DNA of 64,000 nt from Tropicimonas_B omnivorans (GTDB taxonomy: Bacteria > Pseudomonadota > Alphaproteobacteria > Rhodobacterales > Rhodobacteraceae). Position 1 is the first letter of the stretch, and each line of letters begins with the position of its first letter. The stretch is taken from assembly GCF_031846565.1 (NCBI RefSeq), contig NZ_JAVRHL010000001.1:434001-498000 (forward strand), read 5' to 3'. Shown here piece after piece: positions 60,386 through 64,000 of this stretch. The translations under genes and the position numbers were made by a program. A model generated the notes under the pieces. It saw nothing but the letters and a program-made list of their open reading frames with translations, ran no database searches and had not been told where the DNA came from.

Positions 60386-62241
60386 TCCGCGGCCTCCTGC
60401 GCGGGGGCCTCGGCGCGGCGCAGCGTGACGGTCATCCGGGCGCCGCCCTCGCTCCGGTTCTCCGCCTGCATCGTGCCGCCGAAATCCCGGACGATGTTGT
60501 AGGAAATGGAGAGCCCGAGGCCGAGCCCCTTGCCCACCTCCTTCGTGGTGAAGAACGGATCAAAGATGGAGTCCAGCGCCGCGTCCGGAATGCCGTGTCC
60601 GTTGTCCTCGACGATCATGGCGACCTCCTCGCCCCGCGGCTCGAGCCTGATGGCAATGACGGGAGGGCCGGAGGGGGAGGCGTCGATCGCATTGCCAACG
60701 AGGTTCATCACCACGTGCTGTAGCCGCACCGCCCCGCCGAAGACCTGCACATCCACCTGCCCCTCGACCGTCACACGCGCGTCCGCCCGCTCGATCCGGG
60801 CGGACAGCAGCGTCAGCGCCTCGGCGATCACCGGTCCCACTCTCACCGGGGAAATGCCGTCCGGCGAGCGGCGGGCGAAGCGGGTGAGATGCTTGGAGAG
60901 CTGTGCCATGCGTTCCGTCAGGCGCAGGACGCGGCCGAGGTTCTCCGCGGCCCGATCACCGCGTCCGGCCTCGAAGAAGGCGATGGCATTTTCGGAGTAG
61001 GAACGGATGGCGGTCAGCGGCTGGTTGAACTCGTGGCTGAGGCCGGCGGACATCTGGCCGAGGGCCGCGAGTTTCCCCGCCTGGATGAGCTCGCTCTGGG
61101 TCCGCCGCAGTTCCGCCTCCGCCGCGCGCCGTTCGGCGACCTCCGCCTCCAGGCGCTCGTTCGCCCGCGTCAGGTCCGCGGTGCGCAGCGCAACGCGCCG
61201 CTCCAGCGCGTCCCGCGCCCGCTCCCGCTCCCCCAGACGCTCGATCAGTCTCCGCCGCCTCTGGAGCGCCAGCGCGATGAGCGACGAGATGGCAATCGCC
61301 GCCGCCGCGAGCGCCAGCGCGGCGATCCAGAATTGCCGGTTCAGGCCAGCCGCGTCGTAGAGCAGGTGTAGCCGCCACTCCCGGCTCGGCAGCGCGCGGG
61401 AGAGGTGCAGGTAGGAGCGCGGTTCCGCATTCGCGTTCGGTGCGGGGGCCCGCACGACCGGGAATTCGCCGCCGAGCCAGGACCCGGCGGGCTCGATCGG
61501 CGCGGGCGTCACCGCGGAGAGGGCGAACTTGCGGGTTTCCTCGATCCGGGCGCGGTCGGTTTCGTCGATCTCCCCGAGGGCCGTAAGCCGCAGGGCCGGA
61601 CTACCGGAAATGATGATGACCCCCGCCTCGTCCGTGACGAAGACGGGATGCGCGGTGTCGCGCAGGGTCCGCTCCAGCGCATCGATGGTGATCTTCACCA
61701 CGAGCACCCCGAGGATCGCACCCCCTTCCCCGACGATGGGGGCGGAGAAGTAGTATCCCCTGAGGCCCGAGGTCGTCCCCAGTCCGAAGAACTCGGCCGG
61801 CTCGCCCGCCATCGCGTTCTTGAAGTAGGGACGATAGGCGAAGTTCTGGCCGACGAAGCTGACCTCGCCGTTCCAGTTGGACGCCGCAAGCGTGGTGCCG
61901 TCCGGTGCCATGACATACGTGTCCGACGAGCCGGCGAGACGGTTCCATGCCTCGAGCTCGAGGTTCAGCTCCCTGAGCTCCCCCGGCGCCCGGCTTTGCT
62001 CCATCGCCGCGATGACGCGCGGATCCCTGGCGTAGATCGGCGCAAGGGCGCTGTAACGGGCAAACCAGGTCTCGATGGTTTCGGACACGCGCTCCACCGT
62101 CGCCGAACCATCCTCGACCGCTTCCTTCCGGAAGACGTGGGAGAGCAGCAGGAGGGACGCCCCGGCGACGAGCGCGATCAGCACGGCAAGGGGCAGGGCT
62201 GCCGTCCCCCCGATCCCGCGAAGTCCCGCCGCCTGCTTCAT
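60382..62241 (-). CDS. DctB-like membrane sensor histidine kinase
   Basis: A 619-residue kinase with membrane helices at about 12-35 and 305-330 enclosing a periplasmic PDC/dCache sensor (TYVMAPDGTTLAASNW, SFVGQNFAYRPYF), as in DctB, which senses C4-dicarboxylates. A coiled linker leads to HisKA with H403 in GLSHEFNQPLTAIRSYSENA, the DctB signature, and an ATPase domain (DNGHGIPD, GKGLGLGLSISY). Coupled to the response regulator by a 4-base overlap. The ligand is inferred from family resemblance. Confidence 0.9.
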   Translation of the reverse strand: MKQAAGLRGIGGTAALPLAVLIALVAGASLLLLSHVFRKEAVEDGSATVERVSETIETWFARYSALAPIYARDPRVIAAMEQSRAPGELRELNLELEAWNRLAGSSDTYVMAPDGTTLAASNWNGEVSFVGQNFAYRPYFKNAMAGEPAEFFGLGTTSGLRGYYFSAPIVGEGGAILGVLVVKITIDALERTLRDTAHPVFVTDEAGVIIISGSPALRLTALGEIDETDRARIEETRKFALSAVTPAPIEPAGSWLGGEFPVVRAPAPNANAEPRSYLHLSRALPSREWRLHLLYDAAGLNRQFWIAALALAAAAIAISSLIALALQRRRRLIERLGERERARDALERRVALRTADLTRANERLEAEVAERRAAEAELRRTQSELIQAGKLAALGQMSAGLSHEFNQPLTAIRSYSENAIAFFEAGRGDRAAENLGRVLRLTERMAQLSKHLTRFARRSPDGISPVRVGPVIAEALTLLSARIERADARVTVEGQVDVQVFGGAVRLQHVVMNLVGNAIDASPSGPPVIAIRLEPRGEEVAMIVEDNGHGIPDAALDSIFDPFFTTKEVGKGLGLGLSISYNIVRDFGGTMQAENRSEGGARMTVTLRRAEAPAQEAAE

Positions 62242-62328
62242 CGATAAGGTCCGCCCCCTTGAGATCAGGGAAAGGAGCCTAGCCGCGCTGGGCGGTCCCG
62301 TCGAGATCGGGCATGGCGGGTCCCGGGC

Positions 62329-63735
62329 CTACCCGTCGCCGGGCACGATCACGCCCGGGTTCATCAGCCCCTCGGGATCGAGCGCGGCCTTGATCCGCGC
62401 CATCGCCCGGCGTTCCGTTTCGCTCCTCAGCCGGTCCGCAAGAGCGATCTTGGAGCGGCCGAGACCATGCTCCGCGGCGAAGCTTCCGCCCATGCGTTCG
62501 GCCAGGGCGCCGATCTCCTCGCCCAGGCGTTGCGCCGTATCGCCGAAGTCGTTCGACCCCTCCGGCGGACTGAGATTGTAGTGCACGTTCCCGTCGCCCA
62601 AATGCCCGAACGGGTTGATCCGCACCCCCGGCAGTGCCGCCTCGCAGATCCCCTCCGCCTCTTCGAGGAACGCTGCGAGCCGCCCCGGCGGGACCGAGAT
62701 GTCATGCTTGAGCTGCTTGCCCTCGAGCCGCTGGCCCTCCGGCTGCTCCTCCCGCAGGCGCCAGAAATGCGCGCGCTGGGCTTCCGACATCGCGAGGGCT
62801 CCATCCGTCACGTGGCCGGCCTCCATTCCGCCCTCCAGCGCCGCTTCGAGGATCTCGGAGAGCGGCACCTTCTCGGACCCGCAGGTCAACTCCACGAGCA
62901 GGTAGAACGGTGCCCGGCTCTCGAGCGGCAGGTCCAGCCCGGAGACGTGGCGCCGAACCAGCTCCATCCCGGTCTCGCAGAAGAACTCGAGGCCGGTAAC
63001 GAATTCCCCCGCCTCCCGCCGCAGGGCCGTTCCGAAGGCGATCAGCGAGGCTGCGTTCGGCAGGGCGAGCAAGGCGGCCTCGGTGCGGGCGGGCGCGGGA
63101 TGGAGCCGCAACACGGCTTTCGTGACGATCCCGAGCGTCCCCTCGGCGCCGCAGAAGAGCTTGCGAAGCTGGTAGCCCGCATTGTCCTTCTGGACCGCGC
63201 GGAGGCCGGACCAGACACTGCCATCCGCCAGCACCGCTTCGAGTCCGATGACGAGGTCCTGCATCATGCCGTAGCGCGCGGCGTGGCTGCCGCCGGCATT
63301 TGTACCGATGAGGCCGCCGATGCGAGCCGACCCCTCGGCGCCCAGGTGCAGCGGAAAGATCAGTCCCGTCGCACCCAGCGCGGAATGCAGGTCCGACAGC
63401 ACGGCGCCCGCCTCGACCTCGATGCATCCGGCATCCGCATCCGCCGCGCCAACCTTTGTCATGCGCTCAAGGGTCAGGATCACGGCGCCTGCCTGCCCCG
63501 CTACCGCCGCGCCGCAAAGGCCGGTATTGCCGCCCTGTGGCACGACGGGAACGCCGGCCTCGGCGCAGGCGGCGACGATTGCGGCAACCTCCTCGGTCGA
63601 AGCGGGGCGCGCGATGCCGAGCGGCATCTCCCCGAACCGGTCCAGCCAGTCCCGCGTGCGGCCGCCGGCCTCGCCTGCGTCGAGCCACCCTCCGCGGCCG
63701 AGCGTGTCCGAAAGCCGCATCTGCAGATCGTTCAT
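62329..63735 (-). CDS. FAD-linked oxidase (D-2-hydroxyacid / glycolate oxidase GlcD-like)
   Basis: A 468-residue vanillyl-alcohol-oxidase-fold flavoprotein. It has the FAD-binding block VPQGGNTGLCGAAV, GGLIGTNAGGSHAARYG, and the C-terminal EHGLGRSKI with the metal/substrate HLGDGNVHYNL. These fit D-2-hydroxyglutarate or D-lactate dehydrogenase and GlcD; the substrate is not decidable. I start at MNDLQMRLSDTLG (63735), with GGAG about 9 bases upstream. Same strand as, but 87 bases from, the DctB-like gene. Confidence 0.88.
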   Translation of the reverse strand: MNDLQMRLSDTLGRGGWLDAGEAGGRTRDWLDRFGEMPLGIARPASTEEVAAIVAACAEAGVPVVPQGGNTGLCGAAVAGQAGAVILTLERMTKVGAADADAGCIEVEAGAVLSDLHSALGATGLIFPLHLGAEGSARIGGLIGTNAGGSHAARYGMMQDLVIGLEAVLADGSVWSGLRAVQKDNAGYQLRKLFCGAEGTLGIVTKAVLRLHPAPARTEAALLALPNAASLIAFGTALRREAGEFVTGLEFFCETGMELVRRHVSGLDLPLESRAPFYLLVELTCGSEKVPLSEILEAALEGGMEAGHVTDGALAMSEAQRAHFWRLREEQPEGQRLEGKQLKHDISVPPGRLAAFLEEAEGICEAALPGVRINPFGHLGDGNVHYNLSPPEGSNDFGDTAQRLGEEIGALAERMGGSFAAEHGLGRSKIALADRLRSETERRAMARIKAALDPEGLMNPGVIVPGDG

Positions 63736-63829
63736 ACCGTCACTCCCTGGCATCCCGTCCGGATAGATAGCGGGGAGGGGCAGGAGGGTAAAACGCTGCG
63801 TCTCGGCCAGCGACGGGGCGCGTGGAGCC

Positions 63830-64000
63830 CTAGCGGCGCTCCGCGTTCACCCAGACGGTGCGGGCGGGCGTGTCGCCGTGATTGCGGATCCTGTGCGGCC
63901 GGTCGGACGCGAATGAAATGAGATCACCCTCCTCGAGGACGTGGCTCGTGCCCTCGATATCGACCGTGAGACTTCCCTCGATGACGAAGCCATGCCCGAC
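63830..64000 (-). CDS. C-terminal cupin domain of a gene cut by the window edge, probably an XRE-cupin regulator
   Basis: The minus frame is open from base 64000 to a TAG at 63830-63832, giving 56 residues: GHGFVIEGSLTVDIEG, LEEGDLISFASDRPHRIRN and TPARTVWVNAERR. This is the second half of a cupin barrel (EGDxxxFxxxxPHxxxN), as at the C-terminus of HTH-XRE/cupin transcription regulators. The N-terminus lies outside the window, so the regulator call is inference. Confidence 0.7.
   Translation of the reverse strand, partial: VGHGFVIEGSLTVDIEGTSHVLEEGDLISFASDRPHRIRNHGDTPARTVWVNAERR

Noticed and set aside
1..64000. Mobile elements, prophage, CRISPR or defence islands
   Set aside because: I saw no transposase, integrase, phage gene, direct-repeat array or defence gene; tRNA-Leu is not flanked by an integrase or an obvious attachment repeat.

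Overview
This window is a contiguous stretch of an alphaproteobacterial chromosome, most likely from a member of the Rhodobacteraceae/Roseobacteraceae (order Rhodobacterales). The evidence is the gene content and order (maf-aroE-coaE-dnaQ diverging from hemJ-rho-mnmE-mnmG-rsmG-parA-parB), the FnrL regulator with ccoNOQP and ccoGHIS and a hemN, a DUF1127 protein beside a MocR-type regulator, a small secreted protein beside hemH, and high G+C content in most of the window. I cannot name a genus. I see no insertion sequence, prophage, CRISPR array, rRNA operon or resistance island; this is core chromosome.

Left part (1-11.4 kb): secB (5' end outside the window) converges on a four-gene minus-strand operon maf-aroE-coaE-dnaQ. 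The 431-base gap between maf and hemJ is the only stretch over 300 bases without a gene. It carries two identical DnaA boxes, a perfect CtrA-type site, an A+T-rich tract and three GANTC sites, and the genes on either side point away from it, so I propose it as the replication origin. To the right, hemJ, rho and mnmE-mnmG-rsmG-parA-parB all run outward, and two parS sites are embedded in the mnmG start and in rsmG, giving an oriC-parS-parAB segregation locus within about 7 kb.

10.9-21.4 kb: a minus-strand operon rph-rdgB-hemW-DUF454, a divergent hrcA-grpE heat-shock pair with a candidate sigma-32 promoter, mutS, maeB (malic enzyme fused to a phosphotransacetylase-like domain) and a periplasmic msrA. 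21.6-29.8 kb: a secreted DUF7282 protein, argG, ilvA, a divergent Hpt / response-regulator-PP2C signalling pair that resembles the RbaY partner-switching input of Rhodobacter, Nudix hydrolases, hslO (Hsp33) and a CCA-adding-family enzyme. 29.8-43.7 kb: a heterodimeric ABC exporter, an RNA methyltransferase, two L,D-transpeptidases, a CPA1 antiporter, a CAP-domain lipoprotein, a 60-residue secreted/membrane peptide, hemH with a methyltransferase, comF-grxC-nitrilase-marR, and an NDUFA9-like protein.

43.8-47.1 kb: tRNA-Leu(CAG), a GAF histidine kinase, and a DUF1127 gene divergent from a MocR regulator across a repeat-rich operator. 47.1-59.0 kb: a microaerobic respiration island: ccoS-ccoI-ccoH-ccoG, an HI0933-like flavoprotein, ccoP-ccoQ-ccoO-ccoN, fnrL and hemN, tied together by three FNR boxes upstream of ccoG, upstream of ccoN and between fnrL and hemN. 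59.0-64.0 kb: a DctB/DctD-like two-component system with a degenerate GAFTGA loop, an FAD-linked oxidase, and the cupin-type C-terminus of a gene cut by the window edge.

The window is dominated by well-known families. The least explained items are the origin architecture, the MocR/DUF1127 operator, the Hpt/PP2C pair, the 60-residue peptide beside hemH and the DctD-like regulator with a changed sigma-54 contact loop.
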